From NCBI GenBank assembly GCA_023248995.1, contig JAHFDN010000016.1:1-62912 (forward strand): a stretch of DNA of 62,912 nt, in the 5' to 3' direction. Shown piece after piece: positions 25,110 through 38,815 of the stretch. The notes beneath the pieces are model-generated. The model had not been told where the DNA came from, searched no databases, and saw only the letters and a list, made by a program, of their open reading frames with translations. This stretch comes from Candidatus Rokuibacteriota bacterium. Its GTDB lineage: Bacteria; Methylomirabilota; Methylomirabilia; Rokubacteriales; CSP1-6. Position numbers and translations under genes: made by a program. Within the stretch, counting starts at the first letter, position 1. Each line of letters starts with the position of its first letter.

Positions 25110-25204
25110 GCCGATCGCCCGTTTCGGCCGGCCGCCTCTCGGTAAGGCTCGTCCACTGCCCTGGCCAGACGGTGCACGGGGCCCTTTCGCCGTTCGCTGC
25201 GGAG

Positions 25205-25615
25205 CTACGGCGTGTCGGGGAAGGCCTCGGTAGGGCCGGGCTCGAACGGAAACTCCGGCTGAACCAGGGGCTCGTAATCGTTCACGGGGAGCGGGAACGT
25301 CAGGAGCTCGTAGAGGCCCACGGCCGTGCGGATTGCCCCGACGCCCATCCCCTTGAACAGTCCGATCGGAACGCCGTACAGCGCGCCGTGCTCTCGCGAC
25401 TCATAGTACATCGTCCTCGGCACATCCGTCACGAGCCCGAAGGCGAGGTTCTGGCCCCCGCGAATCGCCTTCTTGAGCATCTTCCCTGGCGTTCCTTCCT
25501 CTTCCGTCTTGGGGACCGCCGCGTTCGACGCTTTCGCCTCCTGTGCGAGCGCCTGGCCGGCCGCTTGACAGAGCACGAGCGCGACGCCCGCTCCGATCAG
25601 CCATCGCCGCCCCAT
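25205..25615 (-). CDS. exosortase system-associated protein, TIGR04073 family
   Basis: 136 aa from the ATG at 25615, giving a clean signal peptide (MGRRWLIGAGVALVLCQAAG, cleavage after AQALA). The mature region KKAIRGGQNLAFGLVTDVPR, then HGALYGVPIGLFKGMGVG and a final VNDYEPLVQPEFPFE match the TIGR04073 pattern as I know it. Members co-occur with exosortase/PEP-CTERM sorting in Gram-negative genomes. No exosortase gene is in this window. Molecular function is unknown. A longer frame would run into the tRNA-Asn gene. Confidence 0.75.
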   Translation of the reverse strand: MGRRWLIGAGVALVLCQAAGQALAQEAKASNAAVPKTEEEGTPGKMLKKAIRGGQNLAFGLVTDVPRTMYYESREHGALYGVPIGLFKGMGVGAIRTAVGLYELLTFPLPVNDYEPLVQPEFPFEPGPTEAFPDTP

Positions 25616-25651
25616 CCGCGGCCTCCCTGTTCTCGGCTGGATGAAAGCTGG

Positions 25652-25724
25652 CTCCCCGGGCAGGACTCGAACCTGCAACCTTGTGGTTAACAGCCACCTG
25701 CTCTACCGGTTGAGCTACCGGGGA
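25652..25724 (-). tRNA. tRNA-Asn (GTT)
   Basis: Cloverleaf with acceptor TCCCCGG/CCGGGGA, anticodon loop CTGTTAA (anticodon GTT) and T-loop GGTTCGAGTCC. CCA is encoded (25651-25649). Confidence 0.97.
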
Positions 25725-25737
25725 ACAACTTTTTATG

Positions 25738-26340
25738 TTACCCCATCTCCTTCCGCCCCTCCAACGCCTTGCCCAGGGTCACCTCGTCAGCGTACTCGAG
25801 ATCCCCTCCCACGGGGAGCCCGCGCGCGATCCGGGTGACCCGACCGACGAGGGGCTTCAACAGCTTGGCCAGGTAGATCGCGGTGGCCTCGCCCTCCACG
25901 TTGGGGTTCGTGGCGAGGATCACCTCGTCCACCGGCTGGCTCTCGAGGCGCGCGAGGAGTTCCCGCACGCGGAGGTCCTCCGGCCCGATGCCGTCCAGCG
26001 GTGAGAGCGCCCCGAGGAGCACGTGGTACCGGCCCCGGTATTGGCCGGTGCGCTCTATCGCGAGCAGGTCGTTAGGCTCTTCCACCACGCAGAGGCTCGT
26101 GGGGTCCCTTCCCGGGTCCGTGCAGATCCGACAGGGATCCTCCTCGGTCACGTTGAAGCAGACGGAGCAGGAGATGATGTGGGTCTTGACTCGCGCGATG
26201 GCCTCGCCGAGCGTGGCGACTTCTTCGGGCGGACGCTTGAGCAGGAAGAACACCAGGCGCTGGGCCGTCTTGGGACCGATGCCGGGCAGTTTTTGTAGCG
26301 CGTCTATCAACCGGGCAACCGGCTCCGGGTAATACGCCAC
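25738..26340 (-). CDS. recR: recombination mediator RecR
   Basis: 200 aa, standard length. It has the HhH motif (LQKLPGIGPKTAQRLVFFLL), the four-Cys zinc finger (SCSVCFNVTEEDPCRICTDP) and a TOPRIM domain with VVEEPNDLLAIE and ATNPNVEGEATA. It helps load RecA at gaps with RecO and/or RecF. It is the third gene of a dnaX-ybaB-recR operon, the common bacterial arrangement. recF is absent from its usual place between dnaN and gyrB in this window. Confidence 0.97.
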   Translation of the reverse strand: MAYYPEPVARLIDALQKLPGIGPKTAQRLVFFLLKRPPEEVATLGEAIARVKTHIISCSVCFNVTEEDPCRICTDPGRDPTSLCVVEEPNDLLAIERTGQYRGRYHVLLGALSPLDGIGPEDLRVRELLARLESQPVDEVILATNPNVEGEATAIYLAKLLKPLVGRVTRIARGLPVGGDLEYADEVTLGKALEGRKEMG

Positions 26341-26349
26341 CCTGTCCCT

Positions 26350-26664
26350 CTACGGAGTGAGCCCCGGGATCTTGAGGCCGCCGGCGATCTTGCCCATTTC
26401 GGCCTGCATCATCTCCCGGGACTTCCGGAGCGCCTCGTTGCACGCGGCGAGGACGAGGTCCTCCAGCATCTGAGGATCCTCGGGGTTGATCACCTCCCGA
26501 TCAATCTTGATAGAGAGGATTTCCTGGTTCCCGTTGGCCTCTACCGTGACCATGCCGCCGCCAGCAGTCGCCTCGACCTTCTTCTTGGCCACCTCCTCAC
26601 GGAGGGCCTCCAGTTGGACCTGGAGCTTCTGGGCCTCCTTCAGCATGTTGCCGAAGCCCTTCAC
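26350..26664 (-). CDS. ybaB: YbaB/EbfC family nucleoid-associated protein
   Basis: 104 aa. MKGFGNMLKEAQKLQVQLEA starts a helical dimerisation segment and VEATAGGGMVTVEANGNQEI forms the central sheet, both typical of YbaB. It binds DNA as a dimer. The start overlaps the dnaX stop by 4 bases (26661-26664), and recR follows 9 bases after it. Confidence 0.95.
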   Translation of the reverse strand: MKGFGNMLKEAQKLQVQLEALREEVAKKKVEATAGGGMVTVEANGNQEILSIKIDREVINPEDPQMLEDLVLAACNEALRKSREMMQAEMGKIAGGLKIPGLTP

Positions 26665-28337
26665 TGGCCTTCCCCCCCTTCCGCCGATCTCGGCCTGACC
26701 GCCACCACCTCGCCCTGGAACACCGACAGCGCGGCCTGGACCACAGGATGCCCTTCTGCCCCGGTGGCCTCGGCGGGCCCCACGCTGATCTCGAGTCGGC
26801 TCGCCCCCGGAATGTGGCGCTGCACCGATTCGGTTACCAGGTCGTGGTTCGCCCGATCCGCAAGGAGCTCTTTGTGAAAGTGGTTGCCCTCCAGCGCGAC
26901 CGTGAGCTTGCCCTCGGCGAGAGCCACGGGTGCGGATTGCTCAAGGACCGCGCCCAGCGCCGGTTTGCGGCGGACGACCTCCTCGACCACCCGTTGCCAT
27001 CCGGCCTCGAGCCCCTCCGGCGCAGCCGGCTGAGGCGCGGGCGCGCGGGATGGACCTCCCGCCGAAACCCGGGGCAGGGGCGGGACACCGCGGGACTCCG
27101 CGGCAGACGGCGGGCGCGCCGGCGGCTCGACGGGCAGAAGGCTCGCCTGAACCGGCCCGGGTGCGGGCGCTCCTCCGCCGATGAAGGCCATCTGGCGGAG
27201 CCGTTCCTCGGCTTCCTCCACCCGCTGGAGCACGCTCTCGATCGCCGCGGGGACGGGGCGCCGGGTGACCTTGACCGCGGCGATCTCCAGCTCCACGCGG
27301 GGATGTGGAGAGCGCCGGAGCTCGGCCTCGGCCTCCACGAAGACCCGCAGGAGATAGAGCAGCTCCTCCACGCTCGCCTCCGCGCCCGCGGCGCGAAATT
27401 CCTCCACCTCGGCGGCCGTCAAATCCGGCGGGGCCAGGCGTGGCGCGACTTTCAGGAGAAGCGCGCGGCGCAGAACCTCGACCGCCTCACGCGCGAGGAA
27501 GGTCAGATCCTCTCCCCCCCGCGCAGCCCGGTCAATAGCCCCCAGCGCGGCCGCCCCATCCCGGGCGACGAGCGCCTGGACGAACCCCCGCACCTCGGCT
27601 GGCGCGCTCGCGCCGAGCAGGTGCGCCAGCGATCCGGCTTCCAGGCGACCACCCCCGTAGGCCAGCGCGGTGTCGAGCAGAGAGAGCGCGTCCCTCAGGC
27701 TCCCTTCAGCGCTTCTGACCAGGAGAGGAAGGGCATCGGGCTCGAACTCCACCCTCTCCGCCCGGAGAATCCGCTCCAGGCTGGCCGCGAGCAGCTCGGG
27801 GGCGATGGGCTTGAAGTCGAAGCGCTGGCAGCGTGAGAGAACCGTCGGCGGCATCTCCTGGGGGTGGGTGGTCGCCAGGACGAAGACCACGTGGCTGGGC
27901 GGTTCCTCGAGCGTCTTCAACAGCGCGTTGAAGGCGGCTTCGGTGAGCTGGTGAACCTCGTCAATGATGTACACCTTGTACCGCCCCCGGGCCGGCGCGT
28001 ACTTGACGTTTTCCCTGAGCGTGCGGATCTCGTCAATGCCGCGATTGGAGGCGCCGTCAATCTCGATGACGTCCACGAGCGTTCCCGCCGCCAGCTCCTG
28101 GCAGGCCGGGCAGGCGCCGCAGGGCTCGGGCCCCTGGCGGGCGCCGCAGAGCAGGGCCTTGGCCAGGAGCCGCGCCGTGGTGGTTTTTCCCACTCCGCGC
28201 GGTCCGGCAAAAAGATAGGCGTGGGCAATCCGGTTCGCGGCCAGCGCGTTTTTGAGTGTCCGCGTGATCGGCTCTTGCCCGACGACCGCGTCGAAGGTCT
28301 GGGGCCGCCACTTCCTCGCCAGCACCTGATACGCCAT
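26661..28337 (-). CDS. dnaX: DNA polymerase III subunit gamma/tau
   Basis: 558 aa. Walker A is GPRGVGKT (45-52), with zinc-module cysteines at 64, 73, 76 and 79 and the Walker B/DExx region YIIDEVHQLTEAAFNALL. The C-terminal third has a Pro/Ala-rich linker and a domain with QRVVEEVVRRKPALGAVLEQ, the tau C-terminal region that contacts DnaE/DnaB in other bacteria. It is the clamp-loader motor. It is the first gene of dnaX-ybaB-recR; the SRP RNA gene lies just upstream. Confidence 0.96.
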   Translation of the reverse strand: MAYQVLARKWRPQTFDAVVGQEPITRTLKNALAANRIAHAYLFAGPRGVGKTTTARLLAKALLCGARQGPEPCGACPACQELAAGTLVDVIEIDGASNRGIDEIRTLRENVKYAPARGRYKVYIIDEVHQLTEAAFNALLKTLEEPPSHVVFVLATTHPQEMPPTVLSRCQRFDFKPIAPELLAASLERILRAERVEFEPDALPLLVRSAEGSLRDALSLLDTALAYGGGRLEAGSLAHLLGASAPAEVRGFVQALVARDGAAALGAIDRAARGGEDLTFLAREAVEVLRRALLLKVAPRLAPPDLTAAEVEEFRAAGAEASVEELLYLLRVFVEAEAELRRSPHPRVELEIAAVKVTRRPVPAAIESVLQRVEEAEERLRQMAFIGGGAPAPGPVQASLLPVEPPARPPSAAESRGVPPLPRVSAGGPSRAPAPQPAAPEGLEAGWQRVVEEVVRRKPALGAVLEQSAPVALAEGKLTVALEGNHFHKELLADRANHDLVTESVQRHIPGASRLEISVGPAEATGAEGHPVVQAALSVFQGEVVAVRPRSAEGGEGQ

Positions 28338-28408
28338 CTCTTATTCTCTAAAAAGGCCGTGCACCCTCAATCGACCTCTCTCGCCCTGCGATCTCCCCAC
28401 GGAACCTG

Positions 28409-28512
28409 CTCCGGTCAGGTACTCCCACGGCACACGGGAGGGTCGCCTTACCGTTGCTCCCTTCCGGGCCTGGCGGGGTTCGACGATTCCCGTTGCGTGA
28501 GGCCCAACCCTC
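28409..28512 (-). ncRNA. ffs: signal recognition particle RNA (small bacterial 4.5S type)
   Basis: The conserved domain IV reads CCAGGCCCGGAAGGGAGCA, with the GGAA tetraloop and asymmetric A-rich internal loop bound by Ffh. The flanks CTCACG...CGTGGGAG and CGGGA...TCCCG close a long single hairpin of about 100 nt. It lies just upstream of dnaX, a common site. The ends are estimated to within about 5 bases. Confidence 0.9.
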
Positions 28513-28642
28513 AACGCCGTCCCGTGAGGCTCAATTCAACGCGAGGAGGCCTCGAGAGGGGATTCAACCCCGCTGTAGCGGATTGCGGGCTACAGGGCAC
28601 CGCTACCTCCCCGTCTAGCACGGCCACGCTGTATGTCCCAAA
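28513..28642. other. gene-free stretch between ffs and tRNA-Ser(GGA)
   Basis: The only structure seen is a 7-bp inverted repeat CTGTAGC/GCTACAG (28573-28579 and 28589-28595, loop 9), possibly a terminator after the tRNA. No convincing promoter or ORF was found; the region must contain the ffs promoter. Confidence 0.3.
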
Positions 28643-28645
28643 TGG

Positions 28646-28735
28646 CGGAGAGGGTGGGATTCGAACCCACGGCACAGGGTTTACCCGTGCACGGCATTTC
28701 CAGTGCCGCACCTTCGGCCGCTCGGTCACCTCTCC
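28646..28735 (-). tRNA. tRNA-Ser (GGA)
   Basis: Class II tRNA with a long variable arm; acceptor GGAGAGG/CCTCTCC, anticodon loop CTGGAAA (anticodon GGA), T-loop GGTTCGAATCC. CCA is encoded at 28645-28643. Confidence 0.96.
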
Positions 28736-28760
28736 AGGCCTCAGCAGAATACGCAAATGG

Positions 28761-28852
28761 CGGAGGGGAGAGGATTTGAACCCCCGAGGGACCTTCTGGG
28801 CCCCTATCCGATTTCGAGTCGGACGCCTTCAACCGGGCTCGGCCACCCCTCC
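28761..28852 (-). tRNA. tRNA-Ser (CGA)
   Basis: Class II tRNA; acceptor GGAGGGG/CCCCTCC, anticodon loop CTCGAAA (anticodon CGA), T-loop GGTTCAAATCC. CCA is encoded (28760-28758). Confidence 0.96.
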
Positions 28853-28860
28853 GGTCAACC

Positions 28861-29361
<501 letters not shown>

Positions 29362-29420
29362 CTAGCACACCTGGTAGCTCCCGACGCCCGCGGGCGGAAG
29401 CGGCGACGGCCTCAGGCAGG

Positions 29421-29449
29421 CCCCCCGAGAGGCATGGCCTCTCGGGGGG
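29421..29449. terminator. 13-bp perfect GC-rich hairpin between tRNA-Arg and tadA
   Basis: CCCCCCGAGAGGC (29421-29433), loop ATG, then the exact complement (29437-29449). It lacks a U-tract. It sits downstream of the tRNA-Arg gene on the minus strand and may act as a terminator or processing signal. Confidence 0.45.
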
Positions 29450-29458
29450 ATGAGATGG

Positions 29459-29532
29459 CGCGCCCAAGAGGATTCGAACCTCTGACCTTCGGATTCGTAG
29501 TCCGACGCTCTATCCAGCTGAGCTATGGGCGC
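29459..29532 (-). tRNA. tRNA-Arg (ACG)
   Basis: Acceptor GCGCCCA/TGGGCGC, anticodon loop CTACGAA (anticodon ACG, the TadA substrate), T-loop GGTTCGAATCC; CCA encoded at 29458-29456. It lies three bases from the CCA end of tRNA-Ser(GCT), so the two are probably co-transcribed. Confidence 0.97.
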
Positions 29533-29537
29533 CGTGG

Positions 29538-29628
29538 CGGAGAGGCCGGGATTCGAACCCGGGACAGAGGTTTTGCCCCTGTAACCGCTTAGCAGGCGGC
29601 TGCCTTCGGCCAACTCGGCCACCTCTCC
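29538..29628 (-). tRNA. tRNA-Ser (GCT)
   Basis: Class II tRNA; acceptor GGAGAGG/CCTCTCC, anticodon loop CTGCTAA (anticodon GCT), long variable arm, T-loop GGTTCGAATCC. CCA is encoded (29537-29535). Confidence 0.96.
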
Positions 29629-29696
29629 CAAGCGTTAAGCCCTACCACTATAAAGCATTCCGCCCCGGCGGCAAAGCGCACAGCGGGCCGTGTCAC

Positions 29697-29765
29697 GCGC
29701 TGGCTTTGCCAGCGCAATCTGTTCCGGGGGGAGGAATCGGAAGGGGGGCGTAAGCCCCCCTCCGA
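29697..29765. repeat. dispersed two-hairpin intergenic repeat, copy 2
   Basis: Hairpin A: GCGCTGGC/GCCAGCGC with a TTT loop (29697-29715). Relative to copy 1 the fifth pair is T-A instead of C-G, a compensatory change. Hairpin B: 29737-29765, stem TCGGA(A)GGGGGGC with a GTAA loop and one bulged A. It sits between tRNA-Ser(TGA) and tRNA-Ser(GCT), both on the minus strand. Confidence 0.75.
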
Positions 29766-29773
29766 GCCTTTGG

Positions 29774-29860
29774 CGGAGGGGGAGGGATTCGAACCCCCGA
29801 TCCCTTGCGGGATTCCGGTTTTCAAGACCGGCGCCTTCAACCGGGCTCGGCCACCCCTCC
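29774..29860 (-). tRNA. tRNA-Ser (TGA)
   Basis: Class II tRNA; acceptor GGAGGGG/CCCCTCC, anticodon loop CTTGAAA (anticodon TGA), T-loop GGTTCGAATCC; CCA encoded at 29773-29771. It begins five bases after the serS stop. It is an ordinary serine tRNA by length and acceptor, not tRNA-Sec. Confidence 0.96.
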
Positions 29861-29865
29861 GGCGC

Positions 29866-31218
<1,353 letters not shown>

Positions 31219-33666
31219 CTATGATTCGCGCTCGCTTGGCTCCGCCTGCTCGGCCTCCACCCGTGCCACGCTCCCCACCTGGTCGTCGGGATCCAGGTCA
31301 ATCACCCGGACCCCCCACGTGTTCCGGCCCTGCGACGACACGTCGTCCGCGTGGATCCGGATGATCTTTCCCTTGGTCGTGATGACCAGGATATCGTCAC
31401 CCGGTCGGACCTGGACTCCTCCCACCACGCTTCCGTTCCGTCCGCCCGTCTTGATGTCGATGATCCCCTTCCCGGCCCGGCCCTGGAGACGATACTCCTC
31501 CAGCGGAGTCCGCTTGCCGTAGCCGCGCTCGGTCACGGTCAGGATGGCGGCCCCCTCCTGCACCACCTCCGCGGCGATGACCTCGTCGCCCTCCTCCACG
31601 TCGATCCCGCGTACCCCCGCCGCCACCCGGCCCATGGGTCGGACCTCGTCCTCGGAGAAGCGGATGATCAGGCCCTTCTTGGTGGACAGCACGACCTCGC
31701 GCCGGCCGTCGGTTCTGCGCGCCGTCATGACTTCGTCGCCATCCTCCAAGGCAATGGCCTGGATCCCCCCCGCTCGCGGATGCGAGTAGGCTTCGAGCTC
31801 GGTCTTCTTCACTTTGCCCTGCTTGGTGGCGAACAGGATGAACCTCCCGGCGTCGAACTCCCGGATCGGCAGGACGGTGGCGACCCGCTCGCCCTCGGCC
31901 AGCGACAGGAGGTTCACCATGGCCTTGCCTTTCGCCTGGCGGCCCCCCTCGGGGACCTCGTGAACCTTCAGCCAGTGGACCTTACCGCGGGAGGTGAAGA
32001 AGAGAAGATAGGAGTGCGTCGTGGCGATGAAGAGGTCCTCGACGACGTCCTCCTCCTTGGTCTCCATCCCCGTCACGCCCTTACCGCCGCGGCGCTGGCT
32101 CCGGTAGAGATCCACGTGCGTCCGCTTGATGTAGCCCGAGCGCGTGATTGTGACCACCATCTCCTCGTCGGCCAGGAGATCCTCGATCGTCAGCTCCGTG
32201 GTCTCGGTCAGGATCTCGGTCCGCCGCTCGTCCCCGTACTCCGCCTTCAAAGCCAGGAGCTCGTCCTTGATGATCCCCATCAACCGGCCTTCGGAGGCCA
32301 GGATGTCCCTCAGGTCCGCGATCAGCGCCAGGGTTCGCTCGTGCTCCTCGACGATCTTGTGGCGCTCGAGCTGCGTCAGGCGCTGGAGCCGCATGTCTAG
32401 GATCGCCTTGGCCTGGATCTCCGTGAGGTCCAGCCGCCGCATCAAGGCATCCTTGGCGGTCTCGGGGCTCTCCGCCCCCCGGATCAGCCGGATGACCAGG
32501 TCCAGGTGCTCCACCGCCTTGCGAAGCCCCTCCAGGACATGCGCGCGCTCCTCGGCCCGCGCCAGGTCGAACCGCGTTCGCCGCGTCACGACCTCACGCC
32601 GGAAGCGGATGAAGGCCTCCAGCATCTCCTTGAGGTTCACCACCTGGGGGCGCCGGTCCACGAGAGCCAGCATGATGACACCGAAGGTGGACTGCATCTG
32701 CGTGTGCTTGTGGAGCTGGTTCAGGATGATCTGGGGGATCTCGCCCCGCCCGGTTTCGAGCACGATCCTGATCCCCTCGCGGTTGGACTCGTCCCGGATC
32801 TCGGAGATCCCCTCGATCTTTTTCTCGCGCGAGAGCTCGGCGATCTTCTCGATCAGGGAGGCCTTGTTCACCTGGTAGGGCAGCTCGGTCACGATGATCG
32901 CCTCGCGCCCGCCCCGCATCTTTTCCGCGTGCGCCTTCGCGCGCATCGTGATCATCCCCCGCCCCGTCGTATAGGCCTCGCGGATCCCACCGGTGCCGTA
33001 GATGTACCCGCGGGTGGGGAAGTCGGGTCCCTTGATGACCGCCATGAGATCATCCGCGGTGGCCACCGGGTTATCGACCAACATCACGAGCCCGTCCACG
33101 ACCTCAGAGAGGTTGTGCGGCGGGATGTTCGTGGCCATTCCTACCGCGATGCCGGCGGAACCGTTAACCAGGAGGTTCGGCAGCTTCGTGGGGAGCACCG
33201 TGGGCTCACGTGTAGACTCGTCGAAGTTCGGGACGAAGTCCGCCGTATCCTTGTCAATGTCCGCCAGCATCTCGTGGGCGATCTTCGCCAGCCGGACCTC
33301 CGTGTAGCGATAGGCGGCCGGCGGGTCGCCGTCCACAGAGCCGAAGTTCCCCTGGCCGTCCACCAGCGGGTAGCGCAGGGAGAACTCCTGGACCATCCGG
33401 ACCAGCGCCTCGTAGGCGGGCGAGTCGCCGTGGGGATGGTACTTGCCCAGGACATCGCCCACGACCTTGGCAGACTTGCGATACGCCCGGTTCCACGCGA
33501 GCCCGAGCTCGTGCATGGTGTAGAGCACCCGGCGGTGGACCGGCTTCAGCCCGTCCCGGATGTCCGGCAGGGCCCGCCCGATGATGACGGACATGGCGTA
33601 GTCCAGGTACGACCGACGCATTTCCTCTTCGATCGGGATGGGGACTTGGCGATCGTTGGGAGACAT
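31219..33666 (-). CDS. gyrA: DNA gyrase subunit A
   Basis: 815 aa. The catalytic Tyr121 lies in [10 protein letters not shown]. The quinolone-resistance region reads [15 protein letters not shown], with Ser at the E. coli Ser83 site and Glu at the Asp87 site. The C-terminal third is a beta-pinwheel, with the GyrA-box-like sequence [11 protein letters not shown]. It cuts and rejoins DNA to add negative supercoils. It follows gyrB by 13 bases. The C-terminus is acidic and Glu-rich. Confidence 0.97.
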   Translation of the reverse strand: MSPNDRQVPIPIEEEMRRSYLDYAMSVIIGRALPDIRDGLKPVHRRVLYTMHELGLAWNRAYRKSAKVVGDVLGKYHPHGDSPAYEALVRMVQEFSLRYPLVDGQGNFGSVDGDPPAAYRYTEVRLAKIAHEMLADIDKDTADFVPNFDESTREPTVLPTKLPNLLVNGSAGIAVGMATNIPPHNLSEVVDGLVMLVDNPVATADDLMAVIKGPDFPTRGYIYGTGGIREAYTTGRGMITMRAKAHAEKMRGGREAIIVTELPYQVNKASLIEKIAELSREKKIEGISEIRDESNREGIRIVLETGRGEIPQIILNQLHKHTQMQSTFGVIMLALVDRRPQVVNLKEMLEAFIRFRREVVTRRTRFDLARAEERAHVLEGLRKAVEHLDLVIRLIRGAESPETAKDALMRRLDLTEIQAKAILDMRLQRLTQLERHKIVEEHERTLALIADLRDILASEGRLMGIIKDELLALKAEYGDERRTEILTETTELTIEDLLADEEMVVTITRSGYIKRTHVDLYRSQRRGGKGVTGMETKEEDVVEDLFIATTHSYLLFFTSRGKVHWLKVHEVPEGGRQAKGKAMVNLLSLAEGERVATVLPIREFDAGRFILFATKQGKVKKTELEAYSHPRAGGIQAIALEDGDEVMTARRTDGRREVVLSTKKGLIIRFSEDEVRPMGRVAAGVRGIDVEEGDEVIAAEVVQEGAAILTVTERGYGKRTPLEEYRLQGRAGKGIIDIKTGGRNGSVVGGVQVRPGDDILVITTKGKIIRIHADDVSSQGRNTWGVRVIDLDPDDQVGSVARVEAEQAEPSERES

Positions 33667-33679
33667 GGGGGGCGGGGGG

Positions 33680-36175
<2,496 letters not shown>

Positions 36176-36235
36176 TCAACGAAACGGGCTTGTTGATTCC
36201 ATCGCACGCGCACCCTATCCTGCTCCCATTCCGCA

Positions 36236-37327
36236 CTAAATCCTCATAGGCATTATAACACAGAAGTACTCCTCGCCCTCCCAGCTTCTGAAGATCCCGG
36301 GGCTCATTGCGTCTTTTAACTCGACGACGACCTGCTCGGCGTCGAGCGCGCCCAGCGCATCCAGCAGGTACCGGGAGTTGAATCCGATGGTCATCTCCTC
36401 GCCCGTGTAGTCCACGGACAGCGTCTCCTCCGCCTCCCCAAGTTCCGGATTGTGCGCCGCCAGCTTCAGGGCTCCTGCCGCGAGGACCAGTTTCACGGGT
36501 TTCGTCCGTTCCTCGGACAGGACCGACACCCGGCGAAGGGCGGCCGCGAGCGCCGTCCGGGAGAGGACCAACCGGCAGGGATGCCCTTTCGGCACCACCT
36601 GCTCATAGTTCGGGAATTGCCCCTCGATGAGACGGGCCAGAAGCAGGAAGTTCGGCATCCTCAAAATGAACTGATTTTCCACCAGCGCCAGCTGCACCTC
36701 CTCACCGACGCCCAAGACCCGCACAATCTCCTGCACCGCTTTCCGCGGCACAATGCCGCTTCCCGGAGCACCCTCGGCGAGGGATCGAGAACTGACGGCC
36801 AACCGGTGCCCATCGGTTGCAACCAGCCGGACCCGCCCGGCCTGGATGATGAACAGCACGCCGTTCAGCGCGTACCGGCTCTCATCATGCGAGATCGCAA
36901 ACGCCGTCTGCGCGAGCATCTCCTTGAGCACCTTCCCATCCAGCGAGACCCATCCCGGGGGCGATGTCGGGACCACGGCGGGAAAATCCTCGGCGGCCAG
37001 GCCGACCAGCTTGTAGGACACTCCCCCGCAGCGAAGCAGAACCCAGGCATTTTCCTGCACCTTCAAGGACAGCACACCTGACGGCAACTCCTTCACGATC
37101 TCACCAAGCTTCCGCGCGGAAAGGGTAATCGCACCCCTGGCCGCGACCTTGGCCGGGACCTCCACGCGCGCCCCGACGGCCAGATCGGTCGCGCTCACCC
37201 GCACAGAGTCCCCCTCAGTCTCGAGAAGCACATTTGCCAGGATGGGAAGTGTCTGCCGAGGCTCCACGATGTTCTGCACCATCTGCAGCCCCTTCGAGAA
37301 GGCGTCGCGCTCGATCTCCACTTCCAT
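36236..37327 (-). CDS. dnaN: DNA polymerase III beta sliding clamp
   Basis: 363 aa with the three-domain clamp pattern: MEVEIERDAFSKGLQMVQNI at the start, FAISHDESRYALNGVLF in domain 2, and the C-terminal CVIMPMRI. The dimer encircles DNA and tethers polymerase. It is preceded by GGAGG 5-6 bases before the ATG. The 171-base gap to dnaA includes an AT-rich stretch (37345-37385) that probably holds its own promoter. Confidence 0.97.
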   Translation of the reverse strand: MEVEIERDAFSKGLQMVQNIVEPRQTLPILANVLLETEGDSVRVSATDLAVGARVEVPAKVAARGAITLSARKLGEIVKELPSGVLSLKVQENAWVLLRCGGVSYKLVGLAAEDFPAVVPTSPPGWVSLDGKVLKEMLAQTAFAISHDESRYALNGVLFIIQAGRVRLVATDGHRLAVSSRSLAEGAPGSGIVPRKAVQEIVRVLGVGEEVQLALVENQFILRMPNFLLLARLIEGQFPNYEQVVPKGHPCRLVLSRTALAAALRRVSVLSEERTKPVKLVLAAGALKLAAHNPELGEAEETLSVDYTGEEMTIGFNSRYLLDALGALDAEQVVVELKDAMSPGIFRSWEGEEYFCVIMPMRI

Positions 37328-37498
37328 GGCATCCTCCGGATTCCTAGTTTTTTAGAAAAGTACTTATAAGAACTTAGTCATAAGCGTAGGCGTAGGTGAC
37401 GGGACAACGGGGAAAACGTCTAAGGGCGCGTCCTGAAAGCGCGGTCGCCAGGCTCGGGCTGGGGAGGGCGCGGGGGGAAGCCGTTGGATAGCTGTGGA
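37328..37498. other. AT-rich dnaA-dnaN intergenic gap
   Basis: The stretch 37343-37385 is unusually AT-rich for this genome and contains TTATAAG-like elements on the minus strand suitable for a dnaN promoter. I see no perfect DnaA box here, so it is a weaker origin candidate than the dnaA-rpmH gap. Confidence 0.4.
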
Positions 37499-38815
37499 TC
37501 ACGACGTGATCGCCTGGGTGAGGGTGTCGATAGTCTTGCGCAGTTTGGGGTCTTCCTGGAGGAGTCCGTTGATTTTCCCCACCGCGTGCAGAACGGTGGT
37601 GTGATCCTTCCCGCCGAAGGCGCGCCCGATCTCCAGGAGCGAAGCATGGGTGAGCTGCCGGGAGAGGTACATGGCCACCTGTCGCGGGAAGGAGATGGCG
37701 CGGGTCCGGTTCTTCGCCTTCATGTCGGAGGGCTTGATGCTGAAGAACTCCGAGACCTTACGCTGGATCTGGTCCACGGTGATCGGGCGCTCCTCTTCGC
37801 CCCAGAGGTCTGAGAGGACCTCCTGGGCCAGGTCCACCGTCATCTCCCGTCCGGTCAGGGCGCAAAACGCGATCATGCGGGTGAGGGAGCCCTCCAGCTC
37901 GCGGATATTGGATTTGATGCGGCTCGCGATCAGGTACGCGACATCGTCCGAAAAGCGCACGCGCTCGATCTCCGCCTTTTTCTTGAGAATCGCAACGCGA
38001 GTTTCGAAGTCGGGGGGCTGGATGTCGGCGATGAGCCCCCATTCGAAGCGTGAGCGGAGACGCTCCTCGATTTCCGGGATTTCTTTGGGCGTGCTGTCGC
38101 TGGAAACGACGATCTGTTTGCGAGAGTCGTAGAGGTCGTTGAACGTGTGGAAGAATTCCTCCTGGGTGCGCTCCTTCCCAGAGATGAACTGGATGTCGTC
38201 GATCAGCAATAGATCAATGGTGCGGTATTTGGCCCGGAACTCGGCAGTCCGGTCGTAGCGGATGGCGTTGATGAGATCGTTGGTGAACCGCTCCGAGGAG
38301 AGGTAGAGGACGGCCATGTCGGGGAACAGCCGGCTGATCTGGTGCCCCACGGCATGGAGGAGGTGCGTCTTGCCGAGGCCGACGCCGCCGTAGATGAAGA
38401 GCGGGTTATAGGCTTTGCTCGGGAGCTCGGCGACCGCCTGGCAGGCGGCCTGCGCGAACTGGTTGGAGGAGCCGACGACGAACGTCTCGAAGGTGTAGCG
38501 CGGGCTGAGCCCGCGGGCCGCCGAGCGGGATGTCCGGGAGGCCGGGGCCTCGGGCGAAGGCTGGCGGGCCTCAAACTCTTGGACAACGATTGAGACCTGG
38601 GGGTTTCCGCCCAGGCACTCCTGGGCCGCCGCGGTGAGCGCGCCCAGGTGGTGCTGCGCCAGCCAGTCCCGGGAGAACGTGTTCGGGGCCCCGATCTGGA
38701 CGTGGTCCCCCTCGATGGCGACCAGGCGGCTGGGACGGACCCAGGTTTCTAGGGCGGCGGCGGGCAGTCTTTGCTCAAGGGCGGACAGCAATCGAATCCA
38801 GAGGCTTTCAAGCAT
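37499..38815 (-). CDS. dnaA: chromosomal replication initiator DnaA
   Basis: 438 aa. Domain I is at the N-terminus and domain II is a short Pro/Ser/Ala-rich linker (about 84-104). AAA+ domain III has Walker A GGVGLGKT (143-150) and Walker B LLLIDDIQF. Domain IV carries the DnaA-box recognition signature GRAFGGKDHTTVLHAV. It binds DnaA boxes and melts the origin. A palindromic DnaA-box pair lies 46-65 bases upstream of its start, suggesting autoregulation. Confidence 0.98.
   Translation of the reverse strand: MLESLWIRLLSALEQRLPAAALETWVRPSRLVAIEGDHVQIGAPNTFSRDWLAQHHLGALTAAAQECLGGNPQVSIVVQEFEARQPSPEAPASRTSRSAARGLSPRYTFETFVVGSSNQFAQAACQAVAELPSKAYNPLFIYGGVGLGKTHLLHAVGHQISRLFPDMAVLYLSSERFTNDLINAIRYDRTAEFRAKYRTIDLLLIDDIQFISGKERTQEEFFHTFNDLYDSRKQIVVSSDSTPKEIPEIEERLRSRFEWGLIADIQPPDFETRVAILKKKAEIERVRFSDDVAYLIASRIKSNIRELEGSLTRMIAFCALTGREMTVDLAQEVLSDLWGEEERPITVDQIQRKVSEFFSIKPSDMKAKNRTRAISFPRQVAMYLSRQLTHASLLEIGRAFGGKDHTTVLHAVGKINGLLQEDPKLRKTIDTLTQAITS

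Noticed and set aside
26661-28337. Programmed frameshift in dnaX to give gamma and tau
   Set aside because: No A-AAA-AAG-type slippery sequence followed by an early stop was noticed; one continuous tau-like frame explains the gene.
29774-29860. tRNA-Ser(TGA) as a selenocysteine tRNA (selC)
   Set aside because: The anticodon is TGA (reads UCA), not TCA (reads UGA), and the acceptor/T-arm lengths are those of ordinary tRNA-Ser.
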